A stretch of DNA of 64,000 bases. Source: Pomphorhynchus laevis (taxonomy: Eukaryota > Acanthocephala > Palaeacanthocephala > Echinorhynchida > Pomphorhynchidae). The stretch's first letter is position 1. Each line of letters starts with the position of its first letter. The stretch is taken from assembly GCA_012934845.2 (NCBI GenBank), contig WNNJ02002034.1:1-64000 (forward strand). Direction: 5' to 3'. The notes under the pieces are model-generated. The model was given only the letters and a program-made list of their open reading frames with translations. It had not been told where the DNA came from and did not search any database. The translations under genes were made by a program, and so were the position numbers. Below, one piece after another: positions 11,001 through 23,000 of this stretch.

Positions 11001-14000
11001 CAGTTGGCATTTACGGGTTTACAAAAAAATGGTAGACGCCGTTGGTTTTGCTCAAGGAACTATTCAGTCAATTATTTCAGATTAAGCTTAATTCATCACT
11101 CGGAATTTAATTTTGTATTAATTAGTATTAAATAATTTACTGTTAATTCAACATTGCAACATATTTTAAAAAATTACCTAATGAAGTTGCATACAAAATT
11201 ATTGAATGGATAGTTTTTGGAATTAAAATAAAATCCTCTCTCTATTTTATTATCACATCTTAATAATTATTTACCAGGACGACGAATTTTGCTAATTTTT
11301 TGTTAGATCTCAATGAAGCTTGTATTTATGTGTGTATTTAAAGGTTATTCTTGTCAAAGTCAATCATTTTAGAAAGATCTAAAAACTACGCAGTTTCAAC
11401 TACATTATAAGAGCATAAGAAATTTCGTTTTCATCATTAATTAATCCATAAACATTCATTTCACACGTTATTTACAAAGTTCATTTTAATCTAATTTAAA
11501 AATTGAAAGATCATTTAAATTTTGATTTATTGAACTGTGAATGGTTTTTGGTATATATATATTTATTTCACCTAACAATAAGTTAAGTATTTTAATTTTG
11601 CTGTTTTTCTACATTAAGCCTGTTTCACTGTCAAAGCTGAACTGTTGGAAAATGAATAAGGACGAGGGTCAAAATAACATGCAAATTACGTACCCCGACA
11701 TACTCGCTTATAACACTGAACAAACTGAGAGTAATAGCGATGTCGGGCTTGTTGCTTCAGTTACGCCTTATTCATCGAATTTGAAGCCAGAAAAACATGA
11801 TTCCAAAGATGCTTTACCGGATAATGGCCATGGTTGTGCGGCCAATAATTTGTATAAAGCATCAAGGTCCATGATTGAGGAACCAAGTTGGATGAACGTT
11901 AATAAAAGTTGTTGCCATGTTTGCCAGTCCCAATCAGTAAAGTCAAAGGATGATATTTGCTTATTGCAATCTCAACAAAATCTACATAAACACAAAGTCC
12001 CACAAGATTCTCAACATACAAAACATTATGTGAATGCGAATGATGTTAACGACATTCTTAGGAATCGAAATGATCTAATGAACAATGCCTTTTCTCATTT
12101 TGGTGGTTTTAATCAAGAAACTAACGGAAACACGAGGTAGGAAGTATATAGTATTTTCATTTATTTACAAAATTTAAATTTGCAAGAAAACCTATTTAAT
12201 CGTTAATTTTCATTAGTTTTTTATGAACATTAATTTTCATAAATAGGTGCTTACTTTATTTTGATTGAAAACTTAATTCTTGCAAAAAGTATTTTTGTTT
12301 TGTTTTGTTAAAAGATCTATATGTACAACACTAACTAGTTCAACTGTAGTCTACTGCAACAGCCAACACAATAAAATTGCGTAGAAGTTTGCTCAGAATA
12401 AAGTTATTTTTAGAATAAAATCACATGAAAGCCGAGTATATTTGCTTTCTCATATAAGAAAATATATTCGCTTTCTCGAAGAGACGAATATAAATAATCA
12501 CGGTTTTTACTAATGTTTGAAATAATGTTTATTGCGGTGCTTGAACAACAAATTGATAAATGCTACAAATTTGAACATGTATGCTGCATAATGTAGTGTT
12601 GAGCTGTCGCTTTCCCTTTTAAATTTCGTCTTAAAATGATGTTTTCTTAATGACTACTAAGTGATAACAGAATAGCTGGATTTTGTTTTCAGTAAATTTC
12701 TTATTTCTTGATTTTGTTACTTTTCAAAAATAAACTCTATATAGAGCAGCTTTGCTAGTAGAGTAGATATGAGCTTGAGAGAGACTTGAGATTGTTGGTT
12801 CACATCGTTATTGAAAATAGAAAGGCATCCGCCAACAAAAAATTATTATTGTCACCAATATTTCGGTTTCCTTGTGAAACCATTATCAAAGCAATCTTCA
12901 ATGTAAAAAATGCAGTAAAATCCCATTTACAGAGACTTTTGATGTATTTGTGTTTTCTAGTAAGAAATGCTTGTAGCTCAAAAATTCTTGGATATTGGAA
13001 TACTCACTGTTTTCTTCAGCTCTTTTTTAAAGAGCACACGATAATATGTAAATATGGTTAACTTGAATAACGGTTTAAAGCAATTTACTCCGTCTTTCAA
13101 TTTTTATGTGAAATATAAATAACATCTCAATAAATATTTTTACTTTAATATTTTTATAATTTAACTTCAATAAAACACAAATTACTTATATAACTATCAA
13201 ATCAGCTAACTGAGTCTACGTATTTAATATAATTATAAAATAAACAAACATAATAATAGATCTAAATCAAAATTTAATAATTAAATAATAAAATTAATAA
13301 TTGTTTTTAGATTTTCTATAATTTAAATCAAGTTAAAATATAAAATAAAATTTAAAATAAACGTCATTTTTATGAATTGAGTAATACATAACAGACATTG
13401 TATCAGAATAAGAATTAGAGGTCATCAGGAAGAACTGCTTTGCTATCAGGTTTCGGCCCCTAACTCCTCTACCCAACATGGCAGCGGGGCTAAATACGTG
13501 TTAAGGACGTTAAATGATTTTGAAGAAAGCCAATATCATTACATATTGTTGCAATTCTTAAAATTTCATTATTTAATGTATTATGTTATATTATATGGTA
13601 TGCATGAATGCTCATGCAAAAATATGTTTCTTGTAAATTTAAATATGTCATCTTTACGATATAAATTAATAGTAGTTTTAGTTAATGTTAATTTAATGTT
13701 CATATCTAGATATACACCTTCTTTATCATTAATATTGGTTTTGTTAAGAATAAGATTACCTGTTTAATTTATTCGCTTATTGAATAAAAATTATTAGAGT
13801 TATATACATATATATCATCAATATATCGAAACATATATTTCATATATTTATATTGTTTAGATTTAGTTTTTACACAGTTATGAACAAATTTAAATTATAT
13901 AAAGATTAAAAATAAGTCAGCTGTAATTGGGATACTATTCCTCCCATTGGAACACTTTTTATTAGTCTAAATATTTATGTCCCTACCTTTTAAAATAATT

Positions 14001-17000
14001 TTGAGGTTTAAATAATTTACAGTGAGGTTTTAGAAATGCTGTAATAATTGTATTACTATTTAATATCAAATATAACATATTTGATAGTTAATATTAATTT
14101 ATTCGTTATCCTTGTGAAACCATTATCAAAAAACAAGATCACATCAGCAAAAACATAAAAGGTACATGCTGTTTAAGTTAGCAAGATGTGTTACCATTCA
14201 TTGTGTCGGGCTGATTTGCCTGACTAAAATGGCTTCTTTAATTTTTCTCAATCTGAAGTCGGATTCCATTGAGATCAATGATGCCGAATCAAAATATATA
14301 GTGCCCAGTTACGTTTGCATGGTTAGCAACATTATATTTAGCCGTTGTGTGAATAGCTGCTCTATGCTCTATGTTAACGTATTCTGACCTTTAGATGTCG
14401 TATTTATAGATATGATTTTTATTAAATGGAAGTAGACATTTCCTGATAAGCACTATAAGAAAACTCTTTGCACTGAAAAGTTGGGAAAGAGGGCACATCC
14501 GCTATCTCTAGTTTTCAGCTATCTGCACATAAATGCCCCAATAATTATTTTTAGACAGTGAAAACATTAATCTTTTGATTAACATTAACCAATTGCAGTG
14601 AGATTCATTATTTCAGCGTCTATTTTACCAAAATAAGATAAGATAAGGGTTTTGTTAAAAAAATACCAACAGGTAAATAAGACATGGTCAACAACAAAAA
14701 CAGTAAAACGTCAAGCCATCAACAGATACCAAAACATCGAATTATCAAACCGTCTTGATTCGATCTTCTCACGGCCTCAGATCAAGGGGGACTGAGCCCC
14801 ACAACCGATCCAACACGCCGTCCTCCGACTTTTTTTTACCAAAATGTGACATTAAAAATGTTAACATGCAATTACAGATTGCGACACTACACAATTTCGT
14901 GAAGGCGTTACAATAAAATTTAATTTTTCAAGATTGAAATAATTTAATGTTATAAACCAAACTTTTGATGTATAACGATGTTTTCCAGATCTATTCAGGA
15001 TCCTCAATCACCATTTGCTAATTGATATAATAAAAAATGCGACAATAAAATTAAATTAGATTATTCAAATCGCCAATACTAACAACTTAATTGTTCATTA
15101 GCACTAAAGAAACCATATTGCTGTTGAAGTCAGGATGCTTATTTATCCAAAGAGTTTAAGCATAGAAAATTTTACTGATAACTCGCGTTTTCGAAATCAA
15201 TAGGATGTCCTTGTTACTGCTAAGCAATAAGTACATACAACTGGGAAGCGTTTTATTGCTAGCAACTTAATAATGTTGTCATTCCAGTAATTACCTGTCT
15301 GCAAGAAATCCATTTTAGAAACACAGCACTTTTAAGCACATCCAAACCTATCTAATTCGAACCACAGTTGCTGCCTTAATTCAACAAAGTAATTGATAAA
15401 ATAGTTTTTTTTGTGTAAATCGAATTATTCTCATATCAAAGTAATTTTCCTCTAAAATAGTTAACATGTTTATTTTATAAATCATATTCTTATCGATATT
15501 TCCTTCTTCGTGATGTTTGGAGTATGCCTGTTTTCGGTGTGAATTGGAACGTCCAGTGTACACGCTGATAGCATGTCCAGTATGTGATTTTGGACATTTG
15601 TATAAATGTTTGTATATATCAAACAATTTGAAATATTATACAATTAATTATTAATGATTAGTTTTACATATTGCCAAAATATGTAATGATGTTCTTATCT
15701 TAAAGCTCTTGTTCACCACATATCAAGCATTTTAAATAAATTGTGATTCGATATGCGAGTTTTTAATGGATGGATATTAATACGTATTCCTTTATACTTA
15801 GTTTTTTTGCGAAATTTAAAGCGCAATTGATAATGAGTCGATAATAAGCAATACACAGTAAAATAGCAATATTTTTTGAATGATATACTATAAAGCAAAT
15901 ATAAGCCATTAGTATGCATTTGTTCCACTGTTATGTGTGTGATCAAGAAACAGCGGCGAAATCCAATAAGACAACAGTCGCTTACTATAATACCTTTTTT
16001 GTTATTTTAGCACCGAAAATGTTATACTTATGTACATCTACTATTCATAGCAATTCATTTAAATAATATATAATTCAGTTAATGGTACAGCATATATCAT
16101 CATCAGTAGAAATAAAATAAATAATAAAAATATCTTTTTTATGCAAATAAAAATTAAACTTTGTTTGGGTGTTCATAAAAATGCTGTGTTTCTAAAAGAG
16201 ATTTCTTGCAGACAGGTAATTAATGGAATGACAACACGATTAAGTTGCTAGCAATAAAACGCTTCCCAGTTGTATGTACTTATTGCTTAGCAGTAACAAG
16301 GACATCCTATTGATTTCGAAAAATTTAAATAATTTAAATTATAAAAAATCTTATAAACATATTTAATTATTAAATTTTGATTTAGCATTATTATGTGTTG
16401 TTTATTTCATATTATATTAAATACGTAGACTCAGTTAGCTGATTTGATTTCTAACTTTTAATAAAAAATTTTTATTTAATAATAAATATTGAATATTTTA
16501 ATTTTATCTTTTTATTTTTGATTTCTACCATCGGCGATAGCTAGTCATCAAATAAATTTGTTTGCTGTCTAAATGTTCTATTAATTGAATTGTTATAAAA
16601 TGTAAGTTTATATATAATATTATTATATATTATATATAATTACATTATATAAATTATATAATATTTATATAATTTATCGAATTACATAATATATTTCAGT
16701 GATATCTCTTCACACATGAAGCAAAATCAGTTATTAAGATAATAGTTTCAGCTTTTTATATATCTGTAGTTTAAATTTCTGCTTTGATTCAGATAAATAA
16801 ATTATTATTTAATCGTTAAATTACTTCTTTTATTTAGGCGATGGGAGAAATCCAATGGAAGTAATGATCTTCTTAGCGGTCGAAGTAGCGATCTCTGTGA
16901 TGTCTTCTCAAAATTATCGACTGAGGCGCTGTTCTTCATATTTTATTACATGGGGGTAATGATAAATATTTTAAATATAATCGAATATATTAGAAATTTA

Positions 17001-20000
17001 CCGGTATGCTTTGGAATAAATCACACATTATATTGTTGTTTTTCGAGTGCTGTGAATTATCACTTCAAGCGGTTAAAATTAGATGATTTTAAACGCTTGA
17101 AATTAGATAAAATTAAAATTAGATAATTATACGTTAATCATCTAATTATACAGCATTGAAAAATTATTAAATTCAAGCACTTTAATGTAAATGCTGTCTG
17201 AACTAAAAAATTATCTTGTCAACAATTAGTGCTTGATAGCTAATACCAAAATTTCATCTTTCGATATAGTGTATTGTAAGGTGACAAATTATTAATTAAC
17301 GGGTTTTTACTGTTTTATAATAATTTAGGGCACTAGTGCTCAGTATGCCGCTGCAAAACTGTTGAAAACGCGGTCGTGGAGATTTCACATGAAATTTATG
17401 ATGTGGTTCCAACGTCATGAACAACCGAAATCAATAAGAGAAGACTGCGAGCAGGTTTGTATGTCAATTTCGAGTTAAAATGATTGATTTTTAATCATGT
17501 TATTTTTGAATTCGAATTATATTCAAATTGATCAGATTATTGTTTTACGTCGTTTATTCGTAGTTTTTGCATACACTTTTGACTTGGTTACCGTCATCGA
17601 AGATTGAACTCTGATCTTAATTATACGCTTATTTTAAATCTTATCTGTTTAGAGAAGTCGACACATTTTTGCCGCATTTGATCTCTGCTACACTTGATCC
17701 ATTGTCAATTATTCATTTTCAACATTTAATTATTCGCCAAAATAATGTACGATGTGGAAATCGCCGATGAGCGATTTATTTTTACTTTAGCGACAATGCT
17801 TCCTTCTCATTAGTTGGTCTTAAGTGAACAATTCCATAAGCAATGATATATTTTTATATACTGCACTTATCTTGATCATTTACACTGAAGTTGAGTATAA
17901 AGGCTGAAGGTCGAAACGTCTTAAACAATATTGTCTTGTACAATATTCTTGCTGAGCAATTATTATTAATTTTTACTGTATATATTTATTTATATTTATA
18001 TATATTGCAATAATATATATCGCATAATAGTATATTTACGATTATATCATTTGCTACTTACTTTTTTTATAATCGCATTATTCTTTCAAATATATTACAT
18101 CAGAAAAAAATCAAATACAAAAACTACTGAATTACAGCTGCTTGCTGGCCTTCATTTCCTCCTCGGCCTGTTTGCGGTTTCTGTCGTGTGGAAGAAGTTT
18201 ATCGGCGAAGCAACCTTTGCAGTATATTTCTCCACCACCCTGATCTTTATATGTACCCAAAGTCAACGTTGTATTGCAAGTTTTACATCTGAAGCACTTT
18301 TTGTGCCATTGCGAACCGCACGCACCAATTCTTTCCGTATATTTACGAGCCAAGAGTACAAAAAAGCCAGGATTATAAGAACTATGAAAATATAATAAAA
18401 TAAAATGAAATTGTGACTACGTCACTACTAGATCGCCGGATATGTGATCTGGATTGCAACCTAAATCTGATTCTGTGTAGCTTTCTTATTTTAGCTTGTT
18501 TTGTAGCAAAGTCGATTACGCTCATCATTTTCATTACTGTAGACTATTACATAGTACATGCAGTTTATCTCATTGTGTTTTAGTGCATGTCGTACGGCAT
18601 CGTCACTAGTATTTCCTGCTCGAAAATGTGAGCGTATAACGTTTAATCTTCGCCCTAAATTTAAACTTCAAGTTGACGCACGTATTGTTTGTAGCACAGC
18701 ATGCATGTTCCAACATGCATGCTATACCCCTAGTTTTGTAATTACACTGCGCTTTCACATGAACAATGCGTCTAGTAACATTGCTTTTTATTGCATTACA
18801 ATTTGTAATGACTTGACACGTTTTACATCGTTTATCATTGCAGCTACTACATTTCTACTAGATTCGTTGCTTTATGAGAGGTCAGAAATTTCCCTATTGA
18901 TCGTCCCATTTTAAATCTGACACTGACTTTTACATTAGATGCTGATATTTCTTTAATAACTTTTATTAATATTGTGTCGGATACGATCGAGAATTGGATG
19001 AAACGGTAAATATAGAATCGTTACACTGCCCAACTTCATTTTGTTTCTTTTTCTTAGCATATCTTTCCGTTGCAATTCCTAACCGCGTTTCCTAAGTGCG
19101 TTCTTATCATACGTAGAGGATATTTTCTACGTATGAGGAAGCAAGACGTCAACTTTCGAACAGTAAAGTCTATTAGCAAATAAGCAAAATGAATATAAAC
19201 GTAGCAAGTTTATTACGCGATCACTCGAATATTGCACTGTCATAACGGATGTTGTCATTGACGGATGCTGATAAAATGAAACCGTTAGATAATCGCCCAG
19301 GTAAATTGTACCTTCTTCCAAAAAAACACAAAGAGCAAAGGCATTTTATTGGAAGACCTATAGCAAACTGTATTGGCACTCCATCCGAAATGCTGTCTAA
19401 ATTTATACATCGATAATTATTAGCAATTATGCCATATATACCGTCGATTATCAGTTGCACAAGTGATTTTATCAATCAATTTGAGGTCAATTTATAGGCT
19501 TACCTTATAGTGAATGCATTTTGGTAACAGCAGATGTAGAATCGCTATTATACACAATATTCCGATGAATATGAGACTAAGGGCGCATGAAAATGCAATA
19601 AAAAAGGCAGGCATTTCTGTCCGCAAGAAGAATTCCTGTCCTCTAGGCTTATATTTTGTACTGTCTCCAAGAGAATATGCTAGACCTAATCTCATAAATA
19701 TTTCTATTTCTATTAATAATATAATATTTCGTAATATTTATATTTTGTTGAACTCTAAAAACTCGTCTCTATCTAACAGAATATTATAATCACCGTATAT
19801 TCAAAAATATCTAGAATTGAAACCAAACTTAGGATATTATTGCAACCTAAAAAGGCTAGAAAGTCAAGTACTACGACAGTTAATGTCAAATCAAGATATT
19901 CAAATTTTACCAGCTGATAAAGACGGTAAAACTGTAATATTGAGTGCTAACAGCTCTATCGCGGAAGGTAGGACAGTTAAATAGTGATGAATATATACGC

Positions 20001-23000
20001 ATTGGCAATAGCGATCACGTTGTAGTGCAGGTAGAGGTAGGAGCAAGAATAAGACGGCTTATTAAAGATGATGACTTGCTCGATAAGCTCAAAGTTAATA
20101 AGTCTAGTTCCAGCTACATAAATCTTCTATCGAAAATACCCAACGGAACAAAGCCTTGCCCTTGTCTCTCAATAATAATAAGAAATTGTGGCACAGGCTG
20201 TGACCGTATGGCAAGATATTTAAATGATCAACTGTATACACTCTTACTCACATGACCATCAGCTATTGTAAGCACTGATCAGTTCCATAGGGTATTTGAA
20301 AATGCTAAGCAAGCATTAAGCTCGAAATTAATATTAATCAAGTTGGATATAGAGTCATTATTTACTTCGATAGAAAGCGGAGTATCGCTATGAGTAGCTC
20401 TATAGGACCTACGTCCACTGGATTGCATGCTGCACATATAGAAAATAACTTTATCGACACAAAGTTTGAAGCCTGATTTTTGGTATCGTTACGTAGATGA
20501 CGTATTTGGTGTGTGGGAACATGGTAAAGAGTAATTAATTAAATTTCTCGAGAAATTGAATTTCTTCTTTGAGCTCAAATATATAAGATCGAATTGTGAT
20601 GTTGTGAATTTTATGAACGTTTCCATAAAATATAGAGATTCTAGATCACAATGGAATACAAGAGTATATAGTAAATTCAGAGAAATGCGTACCTTTGTTT
20701 ATGCGAGTAGCTCTCATCACTATCGTGTGAAAAGATTAATGGTACATCATGAATTCATTCGTTACACAAAAAATCTGTTTAAAGACACATGAGTTTGCAT
20801 TGGGTGCTTCAATGTTGAGGAATGAATTTATTGAACGTGGATAATCATGCAGACTGAAGATCGTCATATTAATGAGGTATGCATAGGAAACAATTAATAA
20901 AAATTTTGAATCGCAAGAAAGGCAAAAATATGTCATTGTTGATTTGTTGACCCTGCATTGATGAAGCTGGAAAAGGATGTAAACAAAGCAATTCATAAAA
21001 CAGTCAGTGGCACACGTGTTAAATTGAATGTGGCGTATAGACGCATAATGAATTAGCGGAATTTGTTAAACAAAAAGCAAAGGACGGATACGGTTGGTAC
21101 ATCAAAATGTGGTAAAAGTCGATGCAAATGTTGTACCGAAATAAGTGAAGATAACATGTTTAGCAGTTTTATCACAGGACTGTCGTGCAGGGCAAGAACC
21201 GTGGCTAGATGTATAATGAGTAACTAAGTAACTATTGCTGTGTATGCGATAATTGCTCCGCCGGATATGTGGGCGAGACGTCAACAACCAAATATACGCA
21301 TGAATAATCACAGAACTAAAATACACGCACATAGTTTAAACAGAGACGGTGCAGCCATTCATATAATAAAAAACCCATATCACCACAGTAGGGTAATGGT
21401 GTTAGATTATGATTTTGTCTCTAGCGGCATGAGGAAATATTGCGAAAATTATTGGATTGTATAGCTAATGACTGATCAACACACTTAAACGTACATAATA
21501 TCTGCCGTTTACCTTAACTATGTATCTATTCGTTTTGCTATATTTTAGATCGCCTGAAGAAGGCGTAAAGTGATAGTTCATCTTACGACTATGGTTGCCG
21601 ACTATCACATAACCGTATAGGAATGACGAGAGTTTTCAATTTAAAGAATATGCTAGATTCATACCCTTCAATAAATCAATAAAATAAAAAACATGGATAT
21701 ACGCAATCTCAAACAATACCGATTTGAATCCACTTCAAAGATATATATATATATAATCGTTTGGTTAGGTTTGGCATTATCGCCGGACTCACTCGGGAGC
21801 ACATTGTAAAGATTAAAAAAGTTCTTCGGACGATATTTAAAATAAAGACGGTTGAAATTAAAGACAAACAGTATTTTACGTGATAACCAGAAGTGATTAT
21901 GATTTATTAGTATCATTGATAATAAAGCCATACGATAGAGCAGAAGTCTTATTAGGGTTTGTTTTAACAGCCTTTATAGTCACGGATAATAGCTAACAGT
22001 CGGAACTAGTCTGGCTGTTGGTAGACACTCCTTAGCCTGTTATGCACTATTGTATATCATTATTAGCAATGATACATATATAATGTGTATCATATATATA
22101 CATATATGCATATATATACAATGATATACGTATATTCTTTCAAGCGTGGAATATTGATTGCCATCATCCTTGATATTGTCTACTAGAATTTAAATGGTGT
22201 CCCACATGCCCGTTTAAAAAATGCTTTACTTGGTTACTTCTGACTCAGTGATGAATCCTAATTTATATTTTTAAATTCCGCGAGATTAGGCATGCTATAA
22301 GGATAAGATATAATTTTAAATTAGTAATTTCAAGTTTAAGCACTTTAGTTTCAATTTGGAGGTTCCGGTTATCACCGAATCCAGATAACACATTAATTAT
22401 AACCTTGAAAGCGCCGTTATTATATTAATCGTTGTTCCACTGAAATGACGTTGAGACTGTGCATGACCAAATCCGGATAACACATTAGTTTTCCCTTTAA
22501 AGCGCTTATATTTCTTTGATCGTTGTTCCACTGATATAGCGTTGATACAGGGTCTCTCAGAAACCGGATAACACATTAGTTTTCCCTTTAAAGCGCTTAT
22601 ATTTCTTTGATCGTTGTTCCACTGATATAGCGTTGATACAGGGTCTCTCAGAAACCGGATAACACATTAGTTTTCCCTTTAAAGCGCTTATATTTCTTTG
22701 ATCGTTGTTCCACTGATATAGCGTTGATATAGGGTCTCTCAGAAACCGGATAACATTAGTTTTCTCTTTAAAGCGCTTTTATTTCTTTGATCGTTGTTCC
22801 ACTGATATGGCGTTGATACAAGGTCTCTCAGAAACTGGATAACACATTAGTTTTCCCTTTAAAGCGCTTATATTTCTTTGATTGTTGTTCCACTGATATG
22901 GCGTTGATACAGGGTCTCTCAGAAACTGGATAACACATTAGTTTTCCATTTAAAGCGCTTATATTTCTTTGATCGTTGTTCCACTTATATGGGATACAGG

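Larger units (their letters stand above)
13196..16448. mobile_element. 3.25-kb segment bounded by inverted PLE-type termini
   Basis: The left end (13196-13320) starts TCAGCTAACTGAGTCTACG at 13202. The right end (16326-16448) is its reverse complement. The same terminus is found at both ends of the PLE at 55255-57754, but there in direct orientation. The interior holds a minus-strand PLE RT piece (13500-14080), a LINE 3' end (14640-14830) and a second inverted repeat (15189-16322). It may be one composite element or two oppositely oriented insertions. Confidence 0.55.

Noticed and set aside
13498-13767. Plus-strand 89-codon frame ([18 protein letters not shown])
   Set aside because: The same plus-type frame appears opposite the PLE RT at 56998-57270. 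It is the shadow of the minus-strand RT coding sequence.
13196-16448. Classical cut-and-paste DNA transposon with terminal inverted repeats
   Set aside because: No transposase motif was found inside, and the same terminus occurs in direct orientation on clear PLE copies. PLE or composite origin is favoured, though not proven.
18558-18914. 118-codon frame rich in Cys and Phe as a novel protein
   Set aside because: No domain, no splice context matched to a neighbour, and the hydrophobic composition is consistent with random AT-biased sequence; left unannotated.
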